Shown: positions 1 through 5,447 of the stretch, piece by piece
Position numbering within the stretch: position 1 is the first letter of the stretch
Layout: every line of letters begins with the position of its first letter
Assembly (NCBI GenBank): GCA_017651385.1
Contig: JAGCCY010000184.1
Span: 1 to 8,124, forward strand
Length of the DNA: 8,124 bases
Reading direction: 5' to 3'
Source: Lachnospiraceae bacterium
GTDB lineage: Bacteria > Bacillota > Clostridia > Lachnospirales > Lachnospiraceae
The notes under the pieces: generated by a model
The model's database searches: none
Told to the model about the DNA's origin: nothing
The model's input: the letters and a program-made list of their open reading frames with translations, nothing else
Made by a program: the position numbers and the translations under genes

Positions 1-1
1 G

Positions 2-121
2 ATGCTTCCAGCCATGGCATCCTCTCTTGGGACTACATCGTATACTACTGTTTCCGTCATTGCTATTTGTGCTATATCCTATCACAAAAGATACTTTAAG
101 ACAAGCCCGAAAAAACTTTAA
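2..121 (+). CDS. C-terminal end of a probable membrane protein (5' end outside window)
   Basis: An open frame runs from the left edge and ends at TAA 119-121; the methionine at position 2 need not be the start. The 39 visible residues hold one hydrophobic stretch (about residues 9-27, containing VSVIAICAIS) followed by a short lysine/arginine-rich tail ending in KTSPKKL. That is the usual look of a last transmembrane helix with a cytoplasmic, positively charged C-terminus. Another + frame is open over the same bases but gives a less protein-like sequence rich in Cys, Tyr and His. The minus strand offers no better alternative. The stop overlaps that of the convergent small gene. The family cannot be recognised from so short a piece, and the coding call is moderate because the frame is short. 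Confidence 0.5.
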   Translation: MLPAMASSLGTTSYTTVSVIAICAISYHKRYFKTSPKKL

Positions 122-402
122 CCCGACAGCCTCCATATGTTGTCGTTACGGTTATAGTAAATGTTGATGACCCGCTCCCTGCCGAAGACCGCGATCTTGC
201 ATGCAAACGGAAGGATATCGTTTGTGGCGATGATGCCGTTGGGAAGAGTGAACTTTCCGCGTTTTGACAGATCTTTATAGGCCCTTACCAAAAAGGCCTG
301 ATACTCTCCCTCCTCATCCTTTATACGGATTTTTAAGGGAATGATATTTCCTTCTTTTGTATGCTGGCAGATCACATCGATCGCCTTATACTTAAAATCC
401 AT
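118..402 (-). CDS. Small protein of unknown function, predicted SOS-inducible (94 aa)
   Basis: I do not recognise the family. The protein starts MDFKYKAIDVICQHTKEG and ends YYNRNDNIWRLSG. It is small, soluble, near neutral and has no signal peptide or membrane segment. Alternating hydrophobic residues (IIPLKIRI, ACKIAVFG, VINIYY) suggest a compact mostly beta fold. I chose ATG 402-400 over the upstream in-frame GTG at 408: the AGAGGG ribosome binding site (about 415-410) lies 7 bases before the ATG but almost touches the GTG. The gene has its own promoter with a LexA box in the spacer, so repression by LexA and induction by DNA damage are predicted. It is probably transcribed alone, since the upstream HAD gene ends before this promoter and the downstream neighbour is convergent. 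A role in damage tolerance, mutagenesis or cell-cycle delay would fit the control, but nothing in the protein itself shows it. Confidence 0.82.
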   Translation of the reverse strand: MDFKYKAIDVICQHTKEGNIIPLKIRIKDEEGEYQAFLVRAYKDLSKRGKFTLPNGIIATNDILPFACKIAVFGRERVINIYYNRNDNIWRLSG

Positions 403-427
403 TGCCACACCCTCTTAAAGTACATCA

Positions 428-456
428 ATTATAGAACATCTGTTCGAATTTGTGAA
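428..456 (-). promoter_or_regulatory. Sigma-A-type promoter of the small SOS-type gene
   Basis: Reading the minus strand, a -35 element TTCACA (456-451; one mismatch to TTGACA) and a perfect -10 TATAAT (433-428) are separated by exactly 17 bases. Transcription would start near 421, giving a leader of about 19 bases that holds the AGAGGG ribosome binding site. The spacer is occupied by the LexA box, so repressor binding would block RNA polymerase directly. Confidence 0.75.
433..446 (-). promoter_or_regulatory. LexA (SOS) operator
   Basis: On the minus strand the 14 bases read CGAACAGATGTTCT. The known Bacillus LexA/DinR consensus is CGAACRNRYGTTYC, and this site matches it except at the last base. 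GAAC and GTTC form the inverted repeat with a 4-base centre. The box lies between -35 and -10, touching the -10, which is a typical operator position. LexA itself is not in the window. Confidence 0.78.
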
Positions 457-473
457 GAGGGTTTTGACAATTT

Positions 474-1070
474 TTATTTTTCTTTTTTTATAAACTCTTT
501 TGCTTCTTCGTAAGACTTAAATAAATGTCCCTTAAATCCGAGGTTCTTTGCAACCTCAACATTCTCTTCGGAATCATCTATAAAAAGCGATTCATTCGGA
601 ATGATACCGTATCGGTCAATGAGCCTCCGATAAAACTTCGGATCCGGTTTTGTAAGTCTTTCGGCATACGACAAAAGACCCCCGTCCGTGTATTTTGTAA
701 ACTCAAGTGACTCGGGACACTCATCGTAAGCCTTCTTTGAATAATTCGAAAGATAATATACGTTATATCCTTCGCTCTTAAGTTCTTTGACCCAGTTAAC
801 GGCATAGCTTCTCATGGAAAGCATACCGCTTATATCGGCATATGCCTTGTAGAGAGCGTCTTCGATCTCGGGATCGAGGCTTACAAAGGCCTTCATAGCC
901 TCTTCTTCCGTAAGATCGGATCTTTCAAAGGCTTCCCAGTATGGGCTTAACACCGATGCCTTTACTATCCTTTTGATCGTGGGTACATCAATACCTTTTC
1001 CCACAAGATATTCCACGGGGTCGTAATCCACAAGCACATTGCTTATATCCAAAACCACATTCTTTATCAC
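474..1070 (-). CDS. HAD-superfamily hydrolase, subfamily IA-like (198 aa)
   Basis: Probable cytoplasmic phosphatase of the haloacid dehalogenase superfamily. Motif I is VVLDISNVL with nucleophile Asp8; motif II is YYLSN with Ser108; motif III is Lys141 in LTKPDPKFY; motif IV is the acidic pair Asp165-Asp166 in LFIDDSEEN. Residues 14-90 form the helical cap. Layout and length fit the subfamily IA group that includes YihX-like sugar-phosphate phosphatases, but the substrate cannot be read from sequence. The position two after the nucleophile, Asp in most phosphatases of the superfamily, is Ser10 here; some relatives of this type carry Gly. The start is GTG at 1070, four bases after the stop of the dehydrogenase gene, with GGGGA inside that gene as the likely ribosome binding site, so the two are probably translationally coupled. 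A lysine-rich tail ends the protein. Confidence 0.88.
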   Translation of the reverse strand: MIKNVVLDISNVLVDYDPVEYLVGKGIDVPTIKRIVKASVLSPYWEAFERSDLTEEEAMKAFVSLDPEIEDALYKAYADISGMLSMRSYAVNWVKELKSEGYNVYYLSNYSKKAYDECPESLEFTKYTDGGLLSYAERLTKPDPKFYRRLIDRYGIIPNESLFIDDSEENVEVAKNLGFKGHLFKSYEEAKEFIKKEK

Positions 1071-1074
1071 TTGC

Positions 1075-2046
1075 CTATTCCCCGCTTTTTATGAATTTCC
1101 TGTATCCCGTATCAAGATCCACGACGTTTTTAAGCGGCTTTCCGCTTACAAAACGCGCAAGATTATCGGCCGATATCGCCACTATCCTTTCAAAGGTCTC
1201 GTTTAGATGATATCCGCCCGAAACATGGGGAGTTATCAAAAGATTCTTTGCATTCCACAAAGGATGATCTTTCGGAAGCGGCTCGGGATCAGTAACATCG
1301 ATCGAAGCCCCGGCAAGTTGACCTGTGTCAAGCGCATTTAAAAGCGCATCGGAATCCACGGCGGTCCCGCGTCCTATATTTAAAAAGAACGCTCCTTCCT
1401 TCATCTTTGAAAACTTATCCGCATCATAAAGCTTATAGGTTTCTTTGGTGCCGGGAAGGCAGGATGCCACGATATCGGCTTCCTTAAGGCATTCGTCAAG
1501 CATGTCCATCTGATACAATGCATCCACATAATCGGGTCTTTCGGCTTTGTTGCGCCTTATAGCGGTCACGGAACTGCCCAGAGCATGCATGCGCTTTGCA
1601 AATTCGCCTCCGATATCTCCAAGCCCGACGACCAGAGTCTTTGACCCCCATACCGAAGAGACCGGGCCCATATCTTTCCATTCGTGCGCGCGCATGTTTG
1701 ATGAATAAAGATCAAGCTTCTTCATCATGCATAAGACCGCCGCCACCATGTGCTCCGAGATCGCAAGCCCGTATGCACCCGTGGCGTTTGTAAGTACGGC
1801 GTCCTTTGAAAGAACGCCGTCCGCCGTATAGCCGTCCGTACCTGCCGAATTAAGCTGTACCCATTTGATATTTTCACATCCCGCCAAAAGGGCAGGCGAG
1901 ATGTTTCCTATTGTCGCATCGACGTCTTTTAACATATCCTTTGTGACTTTCGATGCATCTTCATATATAAACTCAGCCTTTGGGGCGCTTTTTAAAAACA
2001 GCTCCTTATGGTGTTCTTTTACCGGTAACACAACAAGTATCTTCAC
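1075..2046 (-). CDS. D-2-hydroxyacid dehydrogenase family protein (323 aa)
   Basis: Cytoplasmic oxidoreductase interconverting a 2-hydroxyacid and a 2-ketoacid with a nicotinamide cofactor. The dinucleotide-binding motif GLGDIG is at 141-146. The catalytic set is complete: Arg226 in LNIGRG, Glu255 in DPEPLP and His274 in ITPHVSG. After the second strand of the Rossmann fold the sequence is VTAIRRNK (160-167), with no acidic residue where NAD-specific members have one; the arginine pair suggests NADPH preference, as in glyoxylate/hydroxypyruvate-reductase-like members. The frame is open to 2148, but I start at GTG 2046: GGAGGGGG lies just upstream, the product begins with the typical first strand VKILVVLP, and the longer form would overlap the protease gene. 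It starts 16 bases after that gene and couples to the HAD gene. Substrate uncertain; glyoxylate, hydroxypyruvate or 3-phosphoglycerate are all possible. Confidence 0.92.
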   Translation of the reverse strand: MKILVVLPVKEHHKELFLKSAPKAEFIYEDASKVTKDMLKDVDATIGNISPALLAGCENIKWVQLNSAGTDGYTADGVLSKDAVLTNATGAYGLAISEHMVAAVLCMMKKLDLYSSNMRAHEWKDMGPVSSVWGSKTLVVGLGDIGGEFAKRMHALGSSVTAIRRNKAERPDYVDALYQMDMLDECLKEADIVASCLPGTKETYKLYDADKFSKMKEGAFFLNIGRGTAVDSDALLNALDTGQLAGASIDVTDPEPLPKDHPLWNAKNLLITPHVSGGYHLNETFERIVAISADNLARFVSGKPLKNVVDLDTGYRKFIKSGE

Positions 2047-2049
2047 AAT

Positions 2050-2057
2050 CCCCCTCC
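2050..2057 (-). promoter_or_regulatory. Ribosome binding site deciding the GTG start of the dehydrogenase
   Basis: The minus strand reads GGAGGGGG directly after the protease stop codon (2065-2063) and 3 bases before GTG 2046, with the GGAGG core ending 6 bases before it. No comparable site precedes the upstream in-frame methionine at 2148, so the 323-residue product is preferred. Confidence 0.8.
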
Positions 2058-2062
2058 GATGA

Positions 2063-2983
2063 TCATGCGGCGTTTTCAAGTTTCTTTTTCTTACGCTGTC
2101 CGAGTATGATGAGCACGACGCATCCGAGCGCAAGAACGATATCCGCAAAGAGCGTGCCTTCTATTCCGAAACCTACATTGTACGCGAAGCTGTCTTTTGC
2201 GGTCGATGCATCAAGCTTAAGTATCGAAAACGGTACGACCTGTCCGCTGTTGGGAAGACCGAACACGATATTCTGACAGTAGTTCCATGCCGCATGCATT
2301 GCCATCGCTGCCCAGATCGAATCGTAATAATATACAAAAAGTGAGAAAAATATACCGACTACCACTATGTTTACGATCGAAAGAAACGTAACGCCCGGAT
2401 TCATAAGATGTAAGCAGCCAAAGAACGCCGAATTTAATATTATCGCAACCCAGGGATTCTTATATATACGTATAAGCCTCTGATACAAGAAGCCTCTGCA
2501 TACAAGTTCCTCGGCGGACGACTGTATAAATACGGCTATAAACACGATGATGAGCATGAGCGGATCGAATCCGTCATAGTACATGTATATGTCTTTATTG
2601 AGCCACGCAACAAGGATACATACACCGTTCATCAAAAATCCGAGTAAGATACCCAGCATAAAAAACTTAAAGTTGTTTCCTTTTTCCTTTGTCCCAAGTT
2701 TTGAGATTATCGCCCTGTCTTTTTTATATATCAGCATGAATACGATAAATACGACCCATATACCGATAAACTGAAAATACATTGTCGACGTGATCCATGC
2801 ATCCGAGCTTGTCATGATCGGGATAAGAGCGACAAATCCCCCTAAGATCTGGCCTACGATCAAAAGTACGTACGAAAGCAAAAACATCAATAACCATCCG
2901 AATACGAGCATGGCCGGATGGGTCTTTTTCTCCGCGATCTCAACTTCGGGAACGATATTGTTTTCTATTGTGTTATTATCCAT
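2063..2983 (-). CDS. CPBP (CAAX-like) family intramembrane metalloprotease (306 aa)
   Basis: Integral membrane protein of the CPBP/ABI family, related to CAAX prenyl protease 2 (Rce1), a glutamate-based intramembrane protease. The signature motifs are all present: SAEELVCRGFLYQR with Glu158-Glu159 and Arg163, then Phe188 and His192 in FGCLH, then His230 and Asn234 in MHAAWN. About eight membrane segments can be seen, the first after a 20-residue acidic cytoplasmic start; the C-terminus is a KKKK tail. Bacterial members process or sequester membrane peptides, take part in bacteriocin self-immunity or have no known role; nothing here identifies a substrate. Start ATG 2983 has the strong site AAGGAGAG 5 bases upstream. 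It is the first gene after an 82-base gap with a candidate promoter, and leads the dehydrogenase and HAD genes. Confidence 0.93.
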   Translation of the reverse strand: MDNNTIENNIVPEVEIAEKKTHPAMLVFGWLLMFLLSYVLLIVGQILGGFVALIPIMTSSDAWITSTMYFQFIGIWVVFIVFMLIYKKDRAIISKLGTKEKGNNFKFFMLGILLGFLMNGVCILVAWLNKDIYMYYDGFDPLMLIIVFIAVFIQSSAEELVCRGFLYQRLIRIYKNPWVAIILNSAFFGCLHLMNPGVTFLSIVNIVVVGIFFSLFVYYYDSIWAAMAMHAAWNYCQNIVFGLPNSGQVVPFSILKLDASTAKDSFAYNVGFGIEGTLFADIVLALGCVVLIILGQRKKKKLENAA

Positions 2984-3018
2984 AACCTCTCTCCTTTATA
3001 ATGATCAGTTTCCAAAAC

Positions 3019-3046
3019 ATTCTATCACATGTACGCATATTGCAAA
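3019..3046 (-). promoter_or_regulatory. Candidate promoter of the protease-dehydrogenase-HAD operon
   Basis: In the 82-base gap between the four-helix protein gene and the protease gene, the minus strand has a TG-extended -10 (TGA then TAGAAT, 3027-3019) and a moderate -35 TTTGCA (3046-3041) 16 bases before it. The leader to ATG 2983 would be roughly 30 bases. A second TATAAT at 3054-3049 has no usable -35. Readthrough from the upstream membrane genes is also possible. Confidence 0.5.
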
Positions 3047-3065
3047 AGATTATATTTCGGTATCC

Positions 3066-3470
3066 TTACCATATGCCGAAATGTATAAAAAGAAGCCCGG
3101 CCGCCATTGAAAAAACATTGGTAAAAAGCGAAAGGGCAAAGCATCTTGAATATCTTTCTTTTGTCAAAAGTCTGTACAAAAACCCTTCTGTAATGAGCAC
3201 GATGATCTCTCCTATGATAAACGTTATATTGTAGGAAAGCGTCATAACGATCGGAGCCTCAGGACTTAACGGCCCTATGCCCGTCGCATCGAATCCGATC
3301 TTCTTTGCCGCGAAATACGGTATAAACATAAGACACAGATTAAGTACGGGATTTGTGACAAGATTGCAATAAAGATTATATTGCGCCCATTTAAGCGACC
3401 GTGTAAGAAGGAGCATTAACGCTCCCTCGAGTACGATCGTTATAATGAGCGCATAAAGAATGTTAAACAT
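3066..3470 (-). CDS. Four-helix membrane protein of unknown function (134 aa)
   Basis: Predicted integral membrane protein with helices at about residues 3-23, 38-55, 73-97 and 111-131. Features worth noting are TNPVLNL (39-45) in helix 2, two glutamates inside or beside helix 3 (Glu88, Glu95, with EGFLYRLL following) and SLFTNVFSMAAG (114-125) in helix 4. Small Firmicutes membrane proteins with this general pattern exist, but I know of no function. The start ATG 3470 overlaps the end of the 78-residue protein gene by 8 bases and is served by AGGAAAAAGAAG within that gene, so translation is probably coupled. It ends the MFS-led group. Buried acidic residues would suit ion or solute handling, but that is speculation. 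Confidence 0.8.
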   Translation of the reverse strand: MFNILYALIITIVLEGALMLLLTRSLKWAQYNLYCNLVTNPVLNLCLMFIPYFAAKKIGFDATGIGPLSPEAPIVMTLSYNITFIIGEIIVLITEGFLYRLLTKERYSRCFALSLFTNVFSMAAGLLFIHFGIW

Positions 3471-3699
3471 TATCTTCTTTTTCCTGCTCTGCCGGCTGTG
3501 TCTCTTCTGCCGGCTGCATCTGTTCCGTCGGCTGCGTCTGTGCCGTAATTAAGGCCTTACGCTTATTACGGCTGACGGCGATCACGATGAGCACTATTCC
3601 GGCAACAAAAGCAAGGACTATCGCAATGATCACCAGGATCATAGCGACTCCGATCACAACCATACCCGTGGGATTTCCCACATCAAGAATACATGACAT
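3463..3699 (-). CDS. Small membrane protein with charged repeat tail (78 aa)
   Basis: Family not recognised. After a 12-residue start (MSCILDVGNPTG) comes one very hydrophobic stretch, about residues 13-42, rich in Val, Ile, Ala and Gly, and then the basic patch SRNKRK, which suggests an outside N-terminus and inside C-terminus. The C-terminal 30 residues are polar and acidic with a degenerate six-residue repeat of the form QPxEx(T/M), from an 18-base tandem repeat. I start at ATG 3699 because GGAGG (3711-3707) is 7 bases upstream; the in-frame GTG at 3705 would leave one base. The gene begins 15 bases after the MFS stop and overlaps the next gene by 8 bases, so all three are one operon. The low-complexity tail may be a flexible tether or a protein-contact region. 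Confidence 0.75.
   Translation of the reverse strand: MSCILDVGNPTGMVVIGVAMILVIIAIVLAFVAGIVLIVIAVSRNKRKALITAQTQPTEQMQPAEETQPAEQEKEDNV
3491..3544 (-). repeat. Three 18-base tandem repeats in a small membrane protein gene
   Basis: Three in-frame 18-base units lie end to end: 3491-3508, 3509-3526 and 3527-3544. All share a (G)(C/T)CGGCTG core on the + strand; the rest varies at several positions. Read on the minus strand they encode AQTQPT, EQMQPA and EETQPA. The units have diverged, so the array is not freshly expanded, but its length may vary among strains without breaking the frame. Confidence 0.85.
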
Positions 3700-3714
3700 A
3701 AACACACCTCCGTA

Positions 3715-4788
3715 CTAAATGTTTTTTCTCTTTCTGTTGTTTACAGTGTACCACAATCCCGCTGCCGCCAAAACCGACAAGATCACGATCATGATATTGC
3801 ATATGAACTGGGACGGCATCTTTGTAAAGAAAGTCGGTACAACGCCGAGCAAAAGCGCAAGCGTCGTGATACCGAAGGCGACACCCGGATTTGACGGGAG
3901 CACCGACACAAGACCTCCCAATGTAACCGCCATCGTCATCGAAAACATCAAAACTCCGATAAGCGAAAGCCACATTATATTGTCGCCGAAAAGCAGCGCG
4001 GGCAACGCCAGAAGACAGCTTACCATGCCGATGTTCCTTGCTCCGAATCTGTCAGAGAGTATACCGCCGAGCATCTTACCGCTTCCCATAAAGATATATA
4101 AAAGGATCATCCTTACCGTCGTATAATTCCATGCGGTCGGAAGCCCGTAGCCTATGTAGCTTCTGACCGTGATTACGGCAGCGAGTATAAAGACCGTGAT
4201 ACCGATCGCACGCCCCGTCGAAAGCTCATGCTTCATTGGGTGTCTGTCAAAATCATAAGCATCGGCACCGAAGCGTTCTTTTACCCTTTTATCAAGGATT
4301 ATCATTATCACTATCGCAACGGCTTCGCAGATAAGCGGTATAAAAAACAGCCTGTCATACGCTCCGATAAGCCTTCCCGCGATAAGGCCGAATGACCCGC
4401 CGCCCACGAAGATCGCACTTTCCGAAAGTCCGCCTTCGGATACTTTAAGCGTCTCAAGCGCACCGCTTAAATGCACAAGCGCATTGCCCGCCGTAAGTAT
4501 GATAAGCCCGATAAGCTGTAAGAAAAAAACGTCTCTTGTAAAGAATATGACAAGCGCTCCGGCCATTAGCAAAAATCCGCCTGTCGGCCCCGGCATAAAA
4601 TGTATATGCTTTTCGCAAAAATATCCGAGAAACGGCTGCGAAGCGAAAGCGAAGATATCGAACATGCAAAAGAAAAACCATGCGTTTTCGCTTATGTCAA
4701 AAACATTGTAAAGAATAAAAAAGCACAATATCTCGACCGAAAAATGTGCAAACCAATATCCAAGTCCCGAAAGATAATCTTTTTTCAT
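3715..4788 (-). CDS. MFS-type transporter, compact (357 aa)
   Basis: Integral membrane protein with about 12 hydrophobic segments and a central cytoplasmic loop (about residues 166-193, containing DKRVKERF and DRHPMKHE). The second half carries GKMLGGILSDRFGARN (237-252), the conserved loop between the first two helices of an MFS half, GxxxDRxGxR. The first half is more divergent: AHFSVEI (14-20) near the start and GNALVHLSGALETL (101-114), recalling permeases of the fosmidomycin-resistance-like type only in outline. MFS proteins move small solutes by uniport, symport or antiport; the cargo here is unknown. At 357 residues it is shorter than the usual 390-420. Start ATG 4788 is preceded by TAAGGG very close to it and GGGCGG further up, so the ribosome binding site is poor. 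It leads two small membrane protein genes. Confidence 0.85.
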   Translation of the reverse strand: MKKDYLSGLGYWFAHFSVEILCFFILYNVFDISENAWFFFCMFDIFAFASQPFLGYFCEKHIHFMPGPTGGFLLMAGALVIFFTRDVFFLQLIGLIILTAGNALVHLSGALETLKVSEGGLSESAIFVGGGSFGLIAGRLIGAYDRLFFIPLICEAVAIVIMIILDKRVKERFGADAYDFDRHPMKHELSTGRAIGITVFILAAVITVRSYIGYGLPTAWNYTTVRMILLYIFMGSGKMLGGILSDRFGARNIGMVSCLLALPALLFGDNIMWLSLIGVLMFSMTMAVTLGGLVSVLPSNPGVAFGITTLALLLGVVPTFFTKMPSQFICNIMIVILSVLAAAGLWYTVNNRKRKNI

Positions 4789-4828
4789 GCCCTTACACCG
4801 CCCAGAATAAATAAAAGGATACTCTCTT

Positions 4829-4837
4829 ATCTTATCA
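4829..4837 (-). promoter_or_regulatory. Candidate extended -10 promoter of the MFS operon
   Basis: The minus strand reads TGATAAGAT (4837-4829), a TG-extended -10 of the same form as that before the protease gene (TGATAGAAT). No good -35 stands 16-18 bases upstream, which extended -10 promoters tolerate. The palindrome at 4852-4865 lies about 15 bases upstream, where a bound protein could activate or block. Confidence 0.4.
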
Positions 4838-4851
4838 CATAACCGATCAAT

Positions 4852-4865
4852 ATATCATATGATAT
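4852..4865. repeat. 14-base perfect palindrome in the divergent intergenic region
   Basis: ATATCATATGATAT reads the same on both strands, and an overlapping inverted repeat CAATAT-N8-ATATTG spans 4848-4867. It lies between the divergently transcribed MFS and LytTR genes, where a dimeric regulator could act on both. The AT-rich composition makes chance occurrence fairly easy. It does not look like the direct-repeat sites typical of LytTR proteins. Confidence 0.45.
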
Positions 4866-4966
4866 TGTGTTCTTTTACCGTATTTGTGTAACTTGTACCC
4901 CGATTCGATGCATCTTGAGGACAAAGTGTATCTTTTTTCAAAGCCCTCTGATATTATGATGAACAG

Positions 4967-4974
4967 AAAGGAGG
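4967..4974 (+). promoter_or_regulatory. Strong ribosome binding site of the LytTR gene
   Basis: AAAGGAGG ends 8 bases before ATG 4983 and decides that start against the longer in-frame ATG at 4884. A weak -10-like TATTAT sits at 4952-4957 but too close to the gene to be convincing and without a clear -35. Confidence 0.85.
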
Positions 4975-4982
4975 GACGGCAT

Positions 4983-5432
4983 ATGAAGTTTAAACTGTCG
5001 GTTTCCGACGAAAATTACGATGAAGTAAAAAGCTTTCTTTCGGACCACGGCATAGAACTGTCCGAAGACGCAGATTATACAATAAGCCAGAACTTAAACC
5101 GGCCCGATTTTCTGCCCGTTTCAAACGAAAAGAAAGAACACCTTAAGTTATCGCCCGATGAAGTCATATATATAGAAGCATTCGGGAAAAACATAGAAAT
5201 ACATACGATGAACGAAACATATTATTCAAGAGAGCGCATGTACAGACTTGAAGAAATGCTTGACCCGGCCGAATTTGTACGCATAAGCAAGTCTGTGATC
5301 ATCTCAAAGTCGCATGTAAAAAAGATCCGTCCCACTCTTTCCATGAAATATGTGCTCACACTTTCAAACAAAGACACGGTGGACGTAACAAGAAGTTATT
5401 ACAATGAATTTCGAAGATCATTCAATATATGA
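4983..5432 (+). CDS. LytTR-domain transcriptional regulator without receiver domain (149 aa)
   Basis: DNA-binding protein. Residues about 52-147 form a LytTR domain: LSPDEVIYIEAFGKNIEIHT, then EFVRISKSVIISKSHVKKI and LSNKDTVDVTRSYYNEFRRSF, the typical order of strands with the conserved RISKS and the final S/T-R-x-Y helix. The first 45 residues are a short acidic domain, not a phosphoreceiver, so it is a one-component or partner-controlled regulator. I start at ATG 4983, 8 bases after the AGGAGG at 4969-4974; the frame is open back to ATG 4884 but that part has no ribosome binding site and an unlikely composition. The stop is 15 bases before a two-helix membrane protein gene. Known LytTR systems such as HdrR/HdrM and BrsR/BrsM of Streptococcus mutans pair such a regulator with a membrane inhibitor, and the layout here matches. 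Confidence 0.93.
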   Translation: MKFKLSVSDENYDEVKSFLSDHGIELSEDADYTISQNLNRPDFLPVSNEKKEHLKLSPDEVIYIEAFGKNIEIHTMNETYYSRERMYRLEEMLDPAEFVRISKSVIISKSHVKKIRPTLSMKYVLTLSNKDTVDVTRSYYNEFRRSFNI

Positions 5433-5447
5433 TCCAAGGAGGGAAAA

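Noticed and set aside
403..408. GTG at 408 as start of the 94-residue protein
   Set aside because: It nearly touches the AGAGGG ribosome binding site; ATG 402 has proper spacing.
409..473. Intrinsic terminator after the HAD gene in the T/A-rich stretch
   Set aside because: No stable GC-rich stem precedes the A/T run in either direction; only a promoter and LexA box are supported here.
464..494. + strand TTGACA with TATAAA 19 bases on, an antisense promoter into the HAD gene
   Set aside because: The spacer is too long and the region is a T-rich run where such matches arise by chance.
2047..2148. N-terminal extension of the dehydrogenase to ATG 2148
   Set aside because: It overlaps the protease gene end, encodes a serine/arginine-rich sequence unlike the family and has no ribosome binding site; GTG 2046 has a strong one.
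3463..3699. The 78-residue protein as a bacteriocin precursor, with the nearby protease and transporter as immunity and export
   Set aside because: No double-glycine leader, no peptidase-containing ABC transporter, and the tail is a long acidic repeat; the protease alone is not evidence.
3719..4126. + strand open frame of 135 codons opposite the MFS gene
   Set aside because: Shadow frame: no ribosome binding site, unlikely composition, and the minus strand clearly encodes membrane helices and the MFS loop motif.
4884..4982. N-terminal extension of the LytTR protein to ATG 4884
   Set aside because: Strong AGGAGG before ATG 4983, no site before 4884, and the extension resembles no LytTR protein.
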